Shown: one piece after another, positions 1 through 8,806 of the stretch
Layout: each line of letters begins with the position of its first letter
How positions within the stretch are numbered: the first letter of the stretch is position 1
Source: Zestosphaera sp.
GTDB lineage: Archaea; Thermoproteota; Thermoprotei_A; Sulfolobales; NBVN01
NCBI GenBank assembly: GCA_038843015.1
Contig: JAWBSH010000005.1
Coordinates: forward strand, 62,001-126,000
DNA length: 64,000 bases
Reading direction: 5' to 3'
Program-made: the position numbers and the translations under genes
Notes under the pieces: generated by a model
Told to the model about the DNA's origin: nothing
Database searches by the model: none
The model's input: only the letters and a program-made list of their open reading frames with translations

Positions 1-1
1 C

Positions 2-391
2 ACTATATCAAGAAATCTGATACAGCAAGTCTTTAAGAATAAACTAGGAGATAAGGAACTAGTGACTCTGACTAGGATTGCCGTAGTGGGATTAGGGATA
101 GTATCGACGATCTTGGCTTACCTATCTCCAGCACTTCTAGTTGATTTACTCTTGATGGGTTACGCTGGCGTGACTCAGTTACTCCCAGGTCTCTTCATAG
201 GTATTTTCTGGAAAGACCTCCAAAAATACGAGGTTTTAAGCGGATTACTAGCAGGGGAGCTGACAGTACTACTAATGTCTGCTTTCTGGGGTCAAGAACC
301 GTTCAGCATACACCTAATAATATGGGGTCTAACAGCGAACCTAGCAACTCTCTCAACTACCTACGTAATAAGAAAAACAATAAGAAGATAA
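2..391 (+). CDS. Sodium/solute symporter (SSS family), C-terminal part
   Basis: The frame is open from base 2, with no stop upstream of the GTG at 62, so this is the 3' end of a gene that begins outside the window. About 130 residues remain. A polar stretch is followed by at least three hydrophobic helices and a basic tail ending in RKTIRR. The helix pattern, with GYAGVTQLLPGLFIGIFW after an Asp/Leu-rich helix, is what is seen in the last helices of SSS permeases (PutP/PanF type), which bring in a solute with Na+. The substrate cannot be told from this fragment. It could be another LeuT-fold carrier, but SSS is the better match. Confidence 0.7.
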   Translation, partial: TISRNLIQQVFKNKLGDKELVTLTRIAVVGLGIVSTILAYLSPALLVDLLLMGYAGVTQLLPGLFIGIFWKDLQKYEVLSGLLAGELTVLLMSAFWGQEPFSIHLIIWGLTANLATLSTTYVIRKTIRR

Positions 392-443
392 GAACTTGTG
401 AATTTATTAGCTAAAACTAGTTGATATTATGTGGTGTTGACAC

Positions 444-869
444 GTGCCTATAATTAGGCGTAGTAGAAAGTTCCCCATAAGAGTAGCTGACATCATGAGC
501 ACACCACCGATAACAGCCAGAGACAATACTCCCGTAGAAGAGATTGCTAAGATCATGAACGAGAACAACATTGGTAGCGTGATGATAGTTGATTCAGGAG
601 GGTATTTGACAGGGATAATAACCGAGAGAGACCTCATATTCGCTGTAGCTAATGGGAAGATAGGCAAGAATCTCCCCGCTTACATGATAATGACTGAGAA
701 CCCCGTAACAATAGAGCCGGACGCTCCAATAGATGAGGCTCTACAGAAAATGCGTGAGAATAACATAAGGCACCTGCCAGTGACTGACCTGGAGAAAAAG
801 CCTGTAGGTATGGTATCATTAAGAGACGTTATTGACGCAATACTAACTTTTATTAAGGTTTTTGCTTAA
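444..869 (+). CDS. CBS-domain pair protein
   Basis: A 141-residue soluble protein made almost entirely of two CBS motifs, at about residues 12-66 and 80-137. Each has the typical pattern: VADIMSTPPITA, then GSVMIVD and GIITERDL in the first; NIRHLPVTD and GMVSLRDVIDAI in the second. CBS pairs bind adenine nucleotides or similar ligands and act as sensors. With no catalytic or DNA-binding domain attached, the target is unknown. The GTG start has a GGTG site about 7 bases upstream. It lies downstream of the symporter in the same direction but looks independently expressed. Confidence 0.85.
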   Translation: MPIIRRSRKFPIRVADIMSTPPITARDNTPVEEIAKIMNENNIGSVMIVDSGGYLTGIITERDLIFAVANGKIGKNLPAYMIMTENPVTIEPDAPIDEALQKMRENNIRHLPVTDLEKKPVGMVSLRDVIDAILTFIKVFA

Positions 870-920
870 TTGCAGAATAATACTTTTTAGCTTAAAGCGT
901 GTGTAGAGAATCATATTTTA

Positions 921-1718
921 GTGAGGGTTCGAAGCTTGATAGATGATTTCAGCGACTTGACAAAATACTTAAGTGGAAAGAGTAGGTTAAGGTATGTAAT
1001 CTTTCATGTAAGTAGTTGCTCCTCTACTCAAGACCTAGCCATGTCGCTTTTCGAGCAAGGCTATGGCGAGGGCTTAGTAGTTCTCTCGGAAGAGATGAGT
1101 TCAGGGAGAGGCAGATTAGGAAGGAGTTGGACGGCTACTCCAGGAGGTCTTTGGTTCACTTTAGTCCTCACACCTCCTAAACCAACTAATCTTCAGATAC
1201 TTAGCTTAGGAGTAGGTTCTTCAGTAGCTAAAGCACTTAAAGAACTCTATGGGCTTAACGCAGTAGTTAAGTGGCCTAACGACGTTTTAGTGAATGAAAA
1301 GAAGATTTCCGGAGTCCTGATAGAGGGAAAGAAGAAGCTTAGCATAGCCCTCTTCGTAGGTGTGGGAGTTAATGTAAATAATGAGATACCAGAAGAACTG
1401 AAGGAGAAAGCAGTAAGTATTAAGGAAGTCCTCACTCGACAAGTCTCTAGGGCTCCCTTACTAGCAAGGATACTTCAAGAAATTGAGGAAACTTACTCTA
1501 AGTTACTTGAGGAAAAGACAGACGAGATTCTGAGAGAGTGGCGTAGTCTTGCAGGAACTCTGGGAAAGAAAGTTAAGGTAGTTACTGGAGAAGAAGTTAT
1601 TGAGGGAGTAGCAGTTGACGTAACATCTGATGGCTCACTAATAGTAGTGGATAGAGCTGGGATTAGACGCGTCATCTACAGTGGTGACGTGACACACTTA
1701 ACACAGTTCCCTAATTAG
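921..1718 (+). CDS. birA: Biotin-[acetyl-CoA-carboxylase] ligase
   Basis: This enzyme activates biotin to biotinyl-AMP and transfers it to the lysine of a biotin carrier protein. The catalytic domain shows GRGRLGR (residues 62-68, the adenylate-binding loop), KWPNDV (117-122) and GVGVNVN (147-153). A small SH3-like C-terminal domain follows from about residue 215. At 265 residues it is the short form with no N-terminal DNA-binding domain, so it is an enzyme and not also a repressor. An AT-rich TATA-like stretch lies about 25 bases before the GTG start and no ribosome binding site is visible, so the mRNA may be leaderless. Confidence 0.92.
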   Translation: MRVRSLIDDFSDLTKYLSGKSRLRYVIFHVSSCSSTQDLAMSLFEQGYGEGLVVLSEEMSSGRGRLGRSWTATPGGLWFTLVLTPPKPTNLQILSLGVGSSVAKALKELYGLNAVVKWPNDVLVNEKKISGVLIEGKKKLSIALFVGVGVNVNNEIPEELKEKAVSIKEVLTRQVSRAPLLARILQEIEETYSKLLEEKTDEILREWRSLAGTLGKKVKVVTGEEVIEGVAVDVTSDGSLIVVDRAGIRRVIYSGDVTHLTQFPN

Positions 1719-1900
1719 AAGGAATATCAAGTCAAAATGACGTCCATACGCAGGAAGACTCCTACTTCACAAATGTTTATGTGATTAATACTCTATACAT
1801 ATCGAAACATAGTATCACTAAAATCAAATTCACAGAAATATTTTGTTATGTTATTAAGAGGTCTGTAATTTAATTTGTTATTACTTATTACTTACAACTA

Positions 1901-1914
1901 GAAAAACTTAAAAA
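1901..1914 (+). promoter_or_regulatory. Likely promoter (BRE/TATA) of the amino acid ABC importer operon
   Basis: An A-rich purine block followed by CTTAAAAA lies in a 230-base AT-rich gap before the solute-binding protein gene. A GAGGTG ribosome binding site follows at 1936-1941. The TATA-to-start distance implies a very short leader, so the exact element is uncertain. Confidence 0.4.
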
Positions 1915-1950
1915 CCCATTACAACAAAATAATATGAGGTGTCTTAACAC

Positions 1951-3207
1951 ATGGCATTTGACATGAAAACTCTTGCTTTAGTAATAGTGGTCTTGATAAT
2001 AGGTCTAGCAGTAGGTTACGGCATAGCAGCTGTGACGGGCGGTGGTGCGGTCACTACCGTGACCGTGACTCCTGAGAAGAAGGTATACACTATAGGCTTC
2101 ACTCTACCACTCTCGGGAGAACTGTCTTCAATAGGTAAGGTATGGGAGAAAGTAGTTCAGCTAGCTATTGAGGACCTAAACAGAGAGGTTCAGGCTTACG
2201 GCTTTAACGTTGAGTTCCGTTCTGTGATACTAGATGACGGCACTACCGCGGAGAGAGCACTGCAGAACGTGCAGAGCTTTGTTCAGCAAGGTATTAAAGT
2301 AGTCATAGGACCTGCAGCCAGCGCTCAAGTTAAGGCTGTTAAATCTTACGTTGACGCTAACAAAATAGTTCTAATATCTCCGTCTTCTACTGCACCTACC
2401 CTAGCAATACCTAACGACTACATTTTCAGGACTGTAGGTTCTGACGCCGGACAAGCTAAAGCATTAGCTGCTTTAGCTTATCAAGAAGGCGCTAGAAAAG
2501 TCATCGTATTCTACAGGAACGATGAGTACGGTAAAGCATTTGCAGACTTCTTTGAGAACTACTTCAGAGAGATGGGAGGTACCGTGGTTAAGCTCCCCTA
2601 CCAGACAGGTTTGCCAGATTACGCATCAGAAGTAGCTACCCTAGCGAGCAAGGTCCAGAGTGAGGGAGCCGAAGCTGTAGTGTTAATAGCTTTCGATACC
2701 GACGGGGCTAACATACTCTCTCACGCTGCTGAATCAGATGTACTCTCTAGTGTGAGGTGGTTTATCTCTGAGGGACCGCACGGTGCGAAGGAGTTACTAT
2801 CTTCAGCTGTTGGTCAATTCGCGTCAAGAGTGAGGCTCTTCGGGACTAGACCTCTATTCATAGCTAACCCATTATATGAGGACTTCAAGAATAGAATGGT
2901 GCAGAGATTCGGTGAGGAGCCAGGCGTATTTAGCGAGAACTTGTATGATGCCATAAAGCTTGCCGGCTGGGCAATACTTAGAGCGGGTACTTATGACGGG
3001 GAAGCGATAAGAGCAGCCTTAATAGAAGTAGCCAAGACTTACTACGGCCCCAGCGGATGGACCGTCTTCGATTCTGCAGGTGATAAAGCACAGCAGGATT
3101 ACGGTGTGTGGGCTATAGTTCCTGGAGGACCTATGGGTTACCAATTCAAAGATGTTGGTTTGTATGAGAGAGGCTCTATAATATTCCTTGAGGAAGCATA
3201 TTCGTAA
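1951..3207 (+). CDS. Branched-chain amino acid ABC transporter, substrate-binding protein (LivK type)
   Basis: A 418-residue periplasmic-binding-fold protein of the Leu/Ile/Val-binding family. Residues 7-28 form a hydrophobic signal anchor, followed by a Gly/Thr-rich linker, so it is tethered outside the membrane. There is no lipobox cysteine. The mature part starts with IGFTLPLSGELSSIGK and contains VVIGPAASAQ, ISPSSTAPTL and VVFYRNDEYGKAF-like motifs typical of type I Liv-binding proteins. ATG with GAGGTG upstream defines the start. It opens a five-gene operon (binding protein, two permeases, two ATPases). Substrate is probably a branched-chain or other hydrophobic amino acid, but family members also bind amides and urea. 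Confidence 0.88.
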   Translation: MAFDMKTLALVIVVLIIGLAVGYGIAAVTGGGAVTTVTVTPEKKVYTIGFTLPLSGELSSIGKVWEKVVQLAIEDLNREVQAYGFNVEFRSVILDDGTTAERALQNVQSFVQQGIKVVIGPAASAQVKAVKSYVDANKIVLISPSSTAPTLAIPNDYIFRTVGSDAGQAKALAALAYQEGARKVIVFYRNDEYGKAFADFFENYFREMGGTVVKLPYQTGLPDYASEVATLASKVQSEGAEAVVLIAFDTDGANILSHAAESDVLSSVRWFISEGPHGAKELLSSAVGQFASRVRLFGTRPLFIANPLYEDFKNRMVQRFGEEPGVFSENLYDAIKLAGWAILRAGTYDGEAIRAALIEVAKTYYGPSGWTVFDSAGDKAQQDYGVWAIVPGGPMGYQFKDVGLYERGSIIFLEEAYS

Positions 3208-3275
3208 TTTTTAAAGTATTAAATTAAATTAAAACATAAAAATTTAAGCATCATATAAAACGAGTTTAGGAAGAC

Positions 3276-4244
3276 GTGGGTGGGAGTTTGATACCCGGCA
3301 TACAGCAGGCAATAATGAACACGCTTCAATACATGTTATTCTACTTGATTTTTTCACTACCACTAACCTTAAGTTATAGAACGACTAAGGTAATCAATTT
3401 CGCGCACGCGAATTTCATAACTTATGGTGCATACGTGGCTATATTCTTACACGGTATTATGGGCTTGAATATCATGTCAGTAGCTGCAATTCTCGCTTTT
3501 CTGATTACCGGCGCCATAGCAGTTCTAAATAACGTACTTGTTTTTACACCTCTTCAGAAGAGAGGTTCTTCACCAGCTATAATAATGATATCTTCGATGG
3601 GTTTATGGATAGCTTACAAGTACCTGCTTTACATGACTACTGACATAGCGCATTATTACACCATCAAGAATTTCGTGTCTTACGGAAGAATTACGTACTC
3701 GGACGTGCCTAGAGGTAGTGTAGGAGGTGTTGAGCTTAGTCAAGCATTCGTAGCGAGTTTGATTACTGCATCATTAGTCGTAGTGCTACTCTATCTACTT
3801 CTAGAGAAGACCAAGATTGGTAGAGCTATGAGAGCTGTCGCTGATAATCCCTCGCTCGCTGAGATTTCAGGAATACCTAAATCATTCGTTGTGAATTTGA
3901 CTTGGTTTATCTGTGGCGGCATCGCGGGGATAGGAGGAGTAATATGGACTTCTTTCTCGGGTGCTATAACTCCTGAAGCAGGTGATTCAATGATTCTTCA
4001 AGTATTTACTGTAGGCTTTATTGGTGGATTGGTTTCTCTCCTGAGAACAGGAATAGGGGCTGTGCTGATAGCTACTATTGAGAATGTGGGTATAGCAATA
4101 CTTAATACGTATTTCGGAGTTCCAGTGAGTTTTAGACCCTTCCTAACTTTCGTAACGCTAATAACTACTCTAATAGTGTCTCCGCCGCTAGGTGCTGGGG
4201 GTGGGTTACCATATAGGTTTTTGAAGAGGGGGAGTAGGAAATGA
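3276..4244 (+). CDS. livH: Branched-chain amino acid ABC transporter permease, LivH type
   Basis: An inner-membrane permease of 322 residues with about eight hydrophobic helices. The family motif VINFAHANFITYGAYVA is near residue 40 and a GRAMRAVADNPSLAEISGI coupling segment, which contacts the ATPase, is near residue 185. It pairs with the LivM-type permease encoded next, overlapping it by 4 bases. The GTG start given is one option. A TTG twelve bases later (3288) follows a GGTGGG run and could be the true start; the reading frame is the same. Confidence 0.9.
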   Translation: MGGSLIPGIQQAIMNTLQYMLFYLIFSLPLTLSYRTTKVINFAHANFITYGAYVAIFLHGIMGLNIMSVAAILAFLITGAIAVLNNVLVFTPLQKRGSSPAIIMISSMGLWIAYKYLLYMTTDIAHYYTIKNFVSYGRITYSDVPRGSVGGVELSQAFVASLITASLVVVLLYLLLEKTKIGRAMRAVADNPSLAEISGIPKSFVVNLTWFICGGIAGIGGVIWTSFSGAITPEAGDSMILQVFTVGFIGGLVSLLRTGIGAVLIATIENVGIAILNTYFGVPVSFRPFLTFVTLITTLIVSPPLGAGGGLPYRFLKRGSRK

Positions 4245-5290
4245 TAGGCTTTGATATTGTAGGCTTCATGATTAGTTGGTTAACTCTGTTCGGTATATAC
4301 GCGATACTTTCGCTCACGCTTAATCTAGAATCAGGAACTGCTGGAATAACCAACTTCGGTAAGGTAGTCTTCTATGGTGTTGGAGCATATGTTAGCGCAA
4401 CGCTGACGGCCTACCTAATCTTAATGCTAAATGGAGTTGACGTTAGTGAGACCCCGCCCTACGACATAGAAGGGATAATACTGCTTGGTGAGTTAGGTAA
4501 CAAGAGTCCTATGCTAAACATTGGCTTACTAGTGCTCTCTCTCATGATAGCGTTTGCGGTATCTGGGTCTCTCGGCTACTTACTAACGTACCCTATTCTC
4601 AGGGTGGGCCCGGCATTTGTGGGGTTTACTCTGTTGAGTTCGGGAGAACTCTTGAGGATATTCTTACAACATTACGAGCCCGTAGGTGCTAGCAAGGGCT
4701 TAATGGCCATTCCAACACCATTTGGGTGGATAACTGATAGTAGGGTTCGTGAGGCAGCATACTTAAGTTTAGTATTAGGTCTTCTCGCGTTGACTTACGT
4801 AGTCACTCACAAATTAATTAACTCGCCCCTAGGGAGGACTCTTAGAGCTCTCAGAGACGATGAAATAGCTGCGTTGTGTTTGGGTAAACACGTACCCAGG
4901 ATTAAAGCAACAATCCTTTTCATAGGTTCTGGATTTGCTGGCATAGCAGGAGTTCTCCTAGCCTACTACCTGACGTCAGTCAATCCTAACATGTTCGTGC
5001 CTGCAGTGACCTTCAACGTATGGGCTATGATAATTTTAGGAGGCTTCGGTAATTTGAAAGGGTCTTTACTCGGAGCAGCAATAATAACGTTTGTTGATAG
5101 AGTACTAACTTTCGTAACGCCTCAGCTAGGTGTTACCGTCATATCACCAGACTACTTGAGGTGGATTATAGTAGGGCTTTTAATAGTGATAGTACTGCTA
5201 GTTAATCCTAAAGGGTTGCTTCCAGAAAAACCGATTAAGACTCCCGCGTTAGATGTGGTGTTAGAAGAACTTAGAGGTGAGTCTAGGTGA
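4241..5290 (+). CDS. livM: Branched-chain amino acid ABC transporter permease, LivM type
   Basis: The second membrane subunit, 349 residues with about nine helices. LivM features are LNLESGTAGITNFGKVVFYG near the N-terminus, GPAFVGFTLLSSGELLRIF in the middle, and the coupling segment GRTLRALRDDEIAALCLG. The start overlaps the LivH stop (ATGA), and the end overlaps the LivG start, so translation of the cassette is coupled. It forms the translocation path with LivH. Confidence 0.9.
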   Translation: MIGFDIVGFMISWLTLFGIYAILSLTLNLESGTAGITNFGKVVFYGVGAYVSATLTAYLILMLNGVDVSETPPYDIEGIILLGELGNKSPMLNIGLLVLSLMIAFAVSGSLGYLLTYPILRVGPAFVGFTLLSSGELLRIFLQHYEPVGASKGLMAIPTPFGWITDSRVREAAYLSLVLGLLALTYVVTHKLINSPLGRTLRALRDDEIAALCLGKHVPRIKATILFIGSGFAGIAGVLLAYYLTSVNPNMFVPAVTFNVWAMIILGGFGNLKGSLLGAAIITFVDRVLTFVTPQLGVTVISPDYLRWIIVGLLIVIVLLVNPKGLLPEKPIKTPALDVVLEELRGESR

Positions 5291-6057
5291 GTGTGATACT
5301 TGAGGTAAGAGATGTAGCTAAGTATTTCGGTGGTGTCAAAGCACTTGACGGGGTTTCTCTGACAGTGCCTGAGAGAGGGTTAGTAGGGCTTATAGGTCCT
5401 AACGGCTCCGGCAAGACAACACTCTTTAACGTGATAACGGGCTTCTACGTGCCTGACAGAGGTAGTGTCTTATTCAAAGAATCTAATGATTTAGTCAGGG
5501 TAGATGGGCTAAATCCAAATGAAGTGTTTAAGAAGGGTATCGTGAGAACTTTCCAGATACCGAGGCTCTTTAGCTCGCTAACAGTGCTTGAGAATTTGCT
5601 GGTTACTCCTATAGGACAGAAGGGGGAGAGCCCTGTTAGAGCACTCTTCAGGAATTCTTGGAGTACTCAAGAGAGAGAACTAGCTGAGAAGGCTATAGAA
5701 CTCCTCAAGAAATTCAATATGTTACACTACGTAAACTCGAGGATTTCAGAGCTATCTGCTGCGCACATAAAGATGCTCGAGACTATTAGGGGCCTTATGA
5801 CGCCAGCCAAGCTATACCTACTTGACGAGCCGGCTGCAGGAGTTGATTATATGATGGCTAAAGAACTCTTTACTTACGTGAAGAGATTAAGAGACGAACA
5901 CAACTTAACATTCTTCATTATCGAGCATAGACTAGAGATACTTATGGAGTACGTAGACTATGTTTATGTTCTTCATAACGGTAAGTTACTCTCTGAGGGT
6001 AAACCTCAAGAAGTCATTTCAGATCCTAAAGTAATAGAGGCTTACATAGGTGTCTAA
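5287..6057 (+). CDS. livG: Branched-chain amino acid ABC transporter ATPase, LivG type, degenerate signature
   Basis: A 256-residue cytoplasmic ATPase. Walker A (GPNGSGKTT), the Q-loop region (FQIPRLF), Walker B (LYLLDEPAAGVD) and the switch histidine (IIEHRLEIL) are all present. The ABC signature, normally LSGGQ or LSYGQ, reads LSAAH here, so the glycines and the terminal glutamine are gone. Since the signature of one subunit acts on ATP bound to its partner, this makes the LivG/LivF pair asymmetric. The length is normal and the flanking frame is clean, so it does not look like a pseudogene. Overlaps LivM by 4 bases. Confidence 0.9.
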   Translation: MSVILEVRDVAKYFGGVKALDGVSLTVPERGLVGLIGPNGSGKTTLFNVITGFYVPDRGSVLFKESNDLVRVDGLNPNEVFKKGIVRTFQIPRLFSSLTVLENLLVTPIGQKGESPVRALFRNSWSTQERELAEKAIELLKKFNMLHYVNSRISELSAAHIKMLETIRGLMTPAKLYLLDEPAAGVDYMMAKELFTYVKRLRDEHNLTFFIIEHRLEILMEYVDYVYVLHNGKLLSEGKPQEVISDPKVIEAYIGV

Positions 6058-6058
6058 C

Positions 6059-6772
6059 ATGCTGAAAGTAAATAATCTAAAGTCTGGCTACGGAAAAATG
6101 ATAGTATTGCAGGACGTAAACATATATGTTAAGGAAGGTGAGATAGTAGCTGTCTTAGGTCCTAACGGAGCAGGAAAGACTACACTCTTGAACTCTATAT
6201 ACGGTCTAGCAACAATCCATGAAGGAGAGATAACTTTTGAGGGCACTCCAATACATAAGATGAGCCCACACGACATAGTAAGGATGGGGATCAGCTACGC
6301 ACCACAGCTAGATAACGTCTTCCCTAACCTTACAGTCTTGGAGAACCTGCAGATGGGCTCCTACATTAGAGGTAATGACCCTGCAATAAAGAACGACATA
6401 GAAGAAGTGTTCAACATATTTCCTGAAATAGAGAGAAGGAAAAATCAGAAAGCTAAGACCTTGAGCGGTGGCGAGAGACAGATGCTTGCAGTAGCTAGAG
6501 CCTTAATGTCTAAGCCTAAGATGTTATTACTAGACGAGCCAACAGCAGGACTATCGCCAAAGGCAGGCGCGACATTAATGAAGAAAATAAAAGAAATTAG
6601 AGATAGTAGGGGAGTCACTATACTACTAGTAGAGCAGAACGTTAGGAGAGCTCTTGAAATAGCTGATAAGGGATACGTCTTAGTGAGTGGAAGGATAATC
6701 AAGGAAGCGTTAGCTGAAGACTTAAGAAAAGTAGATATCGAGAAACTATTCTTCATGGGAGCAAAGTCCTGA
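6059..6772 (+). CDS. livF: Branched-chain amino acid ABC transporter ATPase, LivF type
   Basis: The partner ATPase, with a fully canonical set: Walker A GPNGAGKTT, signature LSGGERQ, Walker B MLLLDEPTAGLSP, and C-terminal EQNVRRALEIADKGYVL typical of LivF. I chose the ATG at 6059, two bases after the LivG stop, because a GGTG site lies about 7 bases upstream. A GTG nine bases earlier (6050) is in frame but sits in that site. Last gene of the importer operon; a 160-base gap follows. Confidence 0.92.
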   Translation: MLKVNNLKSGYGKMIVLQDVNIYVKEGEIVAVLGPNGAGKTTLLNSIYGLATIHEGEITFEGTPIHKMSPHDIVRMGISYAPQLDNVFPNLTVLENLQMGSYIRGNDPAIKNDIEEVFNIFPEIERRKNQKAKTLSGGERQMLAVARALMSKPKMLLLDEPTAGLSPKAGATLMKKIKEIRDSRGVTILLVEQNVRRALEIADKGYVLVSGRIIKEALAEDLRKVDIEKLFFMGAKS

Positions 6773-6931
6773 AACCAAGTTTCCTTTCAAAGATGACTCA
6801 GCCTCTTTAATCTATTTCTGTACTAGTTATTGAAGATTTCTCGACTAAGTTAGTTTTATGGCTCTAATTTAGTTAATCTCCTCTTGAAATTCTTATATTA
6901 CTTAGTAGACTAAGGTAATTGGTGCGTTGAC

Positions 6932-8671
6932 GTGTTTGCGTTTCCTAGAAGGACTCACTGGTGTGGTGAGTTACGGAAAGAGCATATAGGTAGTGAAGTT
7001 GTCTTGAACGGGTGGGTTCACACAATACGTAAAATCGGCAAAATATCTTTCATTTTAGTTAGAGACAGGACTGGCGTTATTCAAGTTGTTGTGAGTTCTA
7101 AGAATCCTTACTACGAAGCTGTGGAGGCATTAACTCCTGAAACAGTTGTTGCTGTGAGAGGTGTTGTGAGGGCTAGACCGCCTGCTCAAGTAAATCCTGA
7201 GCTACCTACGGGTGAGGTCGAGGTTGAGCTAAAAGAGTTAGTCATTCTTAACAAAGCTAAATCACTCCCTCTACCAATTTTTGATCGTGAGTTAATGAAG
7301 ACTACGTCAGAGACTATGAGGTTAAAGTATAGGTACTTAGATCTTAGGAGGCCTGAGATGCAATACAACTTGTTTTTCAGGGCAGAGTTAGTCAGAGTTC
7401 TTAGGAACTCACTAGATTCGAAAGGATTTATAGAAGTTGAGACACCCTACTTAGCCAGGAGCACCCCAGAAGGAGCTAGAGATTTCCTAGTTCCTAGCAG
7501 GCTCTACCCAGGAAAGTTTTACGCTCTAACTCAGTCACCACAGTTATTCAAGCAACTCCTGATGATAGCAGGTTTTGAGAGATACTACCAGTTTGCCAGG
7601 TGCTTCAGAGACGAGGACCCTAGAGCCGATAGACAACCAGAATTCACGCAATTAGATATCGAGATGTCTTTCGTTACTAGAGAAGACGTAATGAATACTG
7701 TAGAGGACTTAATGCTTGAAGTATTTAGTAAAACAATGAAGAAAGAGTTGCCTAGACCACTACCTAGACTCACGTATTTCGAAGCATTAAAGAAATATGG
7801 GATAGACAAGCCTGACATAAGATTTGAGAATTATCTTGAAGACGGTGATGAGAACCTGAGGACCGCCCTAAAAGCAAGACCTAACGAAGCCGTAAGGGTC
7901 TTACGATTCGAGTTAAGGGGTAAGAAACCTGAGGCAGTAAGAGAATTTATTGGAGAAGTCTTAACTCACGAGAACGGCACGAGGCATTATTACCTTATCA
8001 AGAGTGCAGGCTCTCTCGTAAGTAATGTCAGAGAAGTAGAGACTGAGTTAATGATGTCGCTGAATCTAGGAATAGATGAAGCTGCCGTGATCTCTGTTGG
8101 TGACTACGTGAAGGCTTCAGAGGCTTTAGGGACTTTAAGAAACTCTTTAGGTAAGTACCTAGAGCTAGCAAGAAAAGACGACTACGCAATGTTATGGATA
8201 ATAGACTTCCCACTCTTTGAGGTTAACGAGGAGGGAGTTCTAGTGTCGATGCATCACCCATTCACAGCGCCAAGACCTGAGGACATACCAAAGCTTGATA
8301 CAGACCCACTTAAAGTGATAGCCTTATCTTACGACCTAGTTTTAAACGGTTATGAAGTGGGTGGCGGGAGTATAAGAATAAATAATAGAGAACTCCAAGA
8401 AAAGATACTCAAGATGCTTGGCTTAACTACTGAAGAAATGTATGATAGGTACGGCTTCCTATTAGAAGCGCTCGAGTACGGTGCACCACCACACGGCGGG
8501 ATAGCTATAGGTCTTGACCGGCTAGTCGCAGTAATGTTAGGTTACGAGTCCATTAGAGAAGTCATAGCATTCCCCAAGAACAAAGAAATGATGGACCCCA
8601 TGACTGGAGCACCGGGCAAGCCGCCCGAAGAACACTTAAGAGAGATTAAGTGGCTTAAAATAAACGTCTAG
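6932..8671 (+). CDS. aspS: Aspartyl-tRNA synthetase, bacterial type with GAD insertion
   Basis: Charges tRNA-Asp (or tRNA-Asp and tRNA-Asn if non-discriminating). It has an N-terminal OB-fold (1-105), motif 2 (FARCFRDED, 221-229), the flipping-loop region TPEGARDFLV (178-187) and motif 3 (GIAIGLDRL, 523-531). At 579 residues it is far longer than usual archaeal AspRS (about 430-440). The region from about 295 to 415 fits the GAD insertion of bacterial enzymes, and the C-terminal GGGSIRI and TGAPGKPPEE segments also read as bacterial. A GGTG site sits 7 bases before the GTG start. Probably acquired from bacteria; whether a second, archaeal AspRS exists cannot be seen here. Confidence 0.92.
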   Translation: MFAFPRRTHWCGELRKEHIGSEVVLNGWVHTIRKIGKISFILVRDRTGVIQVVVSSKNPYYEAVEALTPETVVAVRGVVRARPPAQVNPELPTGEVEVELKELVILNKAKSLPLPIFDRELMKTTSETMRLKYRYLDLRRPEMQYNLFFRAELVRVLRNSLDSKGFIEVETPYLARSTPEGARDFLVPSRLYPGKFYALTQSPQLFKQLLMIAGFERYYQFARCFRDEDPRADRQPEFTQLDIEMSFVTREDVMNTVEDLMLEVFSKTMKKELPRPLPRLTYFEALKKYGIDKPDIRFENYLEDGDENLRTALKARPNEAVRVLRFELRGKKPEAVREFIGEVLTHENGTRHYYLIKSAGSLVSNVREVETELMMSLNLGIDEAAVISVGDYVKASEALGTLRNSLGKYLELARKDDYAMLWIIDFPLFEVNEEGVLVSMHHPFTAPRPEDIPKLDTDPLKVIALSYDLVLNGYEVGGGSIRINNRELQEKILKMLGLTTEEMYDRYGFLLEALEYGAPPHGGIAIGLDRLVAVMLGYESIREVIAFPKNKEMMDPMTGAPGKPPEEHLREIKWLKINV

Positions 8672-8681
8672 GTCTAGAATT

Positions 8682-8707
8682 CTAGCGGAGAGTTTCTCCC
8701 GAGCTAG
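8682..8707 (+). terminator. Hairpin after aspS
   Basis: CTAGCGGAGA, a three-base loop, then TCTCC, CGA and GCTAG can form an imperfect stem of about ten pairs, ten bases after the aspS stop. There is no T-run, so a termination role is only a guess. Confidence 0.3.
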
Positions 8708-8806
8708 TAAACGTGGATTAATAAGATTATATCTTGTAAGGAAATAAACTCAAATATATTAGAAGCTTCTGATTAAATAGTTTAGAAGAGTGGGGGTGTA
8801 TAGACG

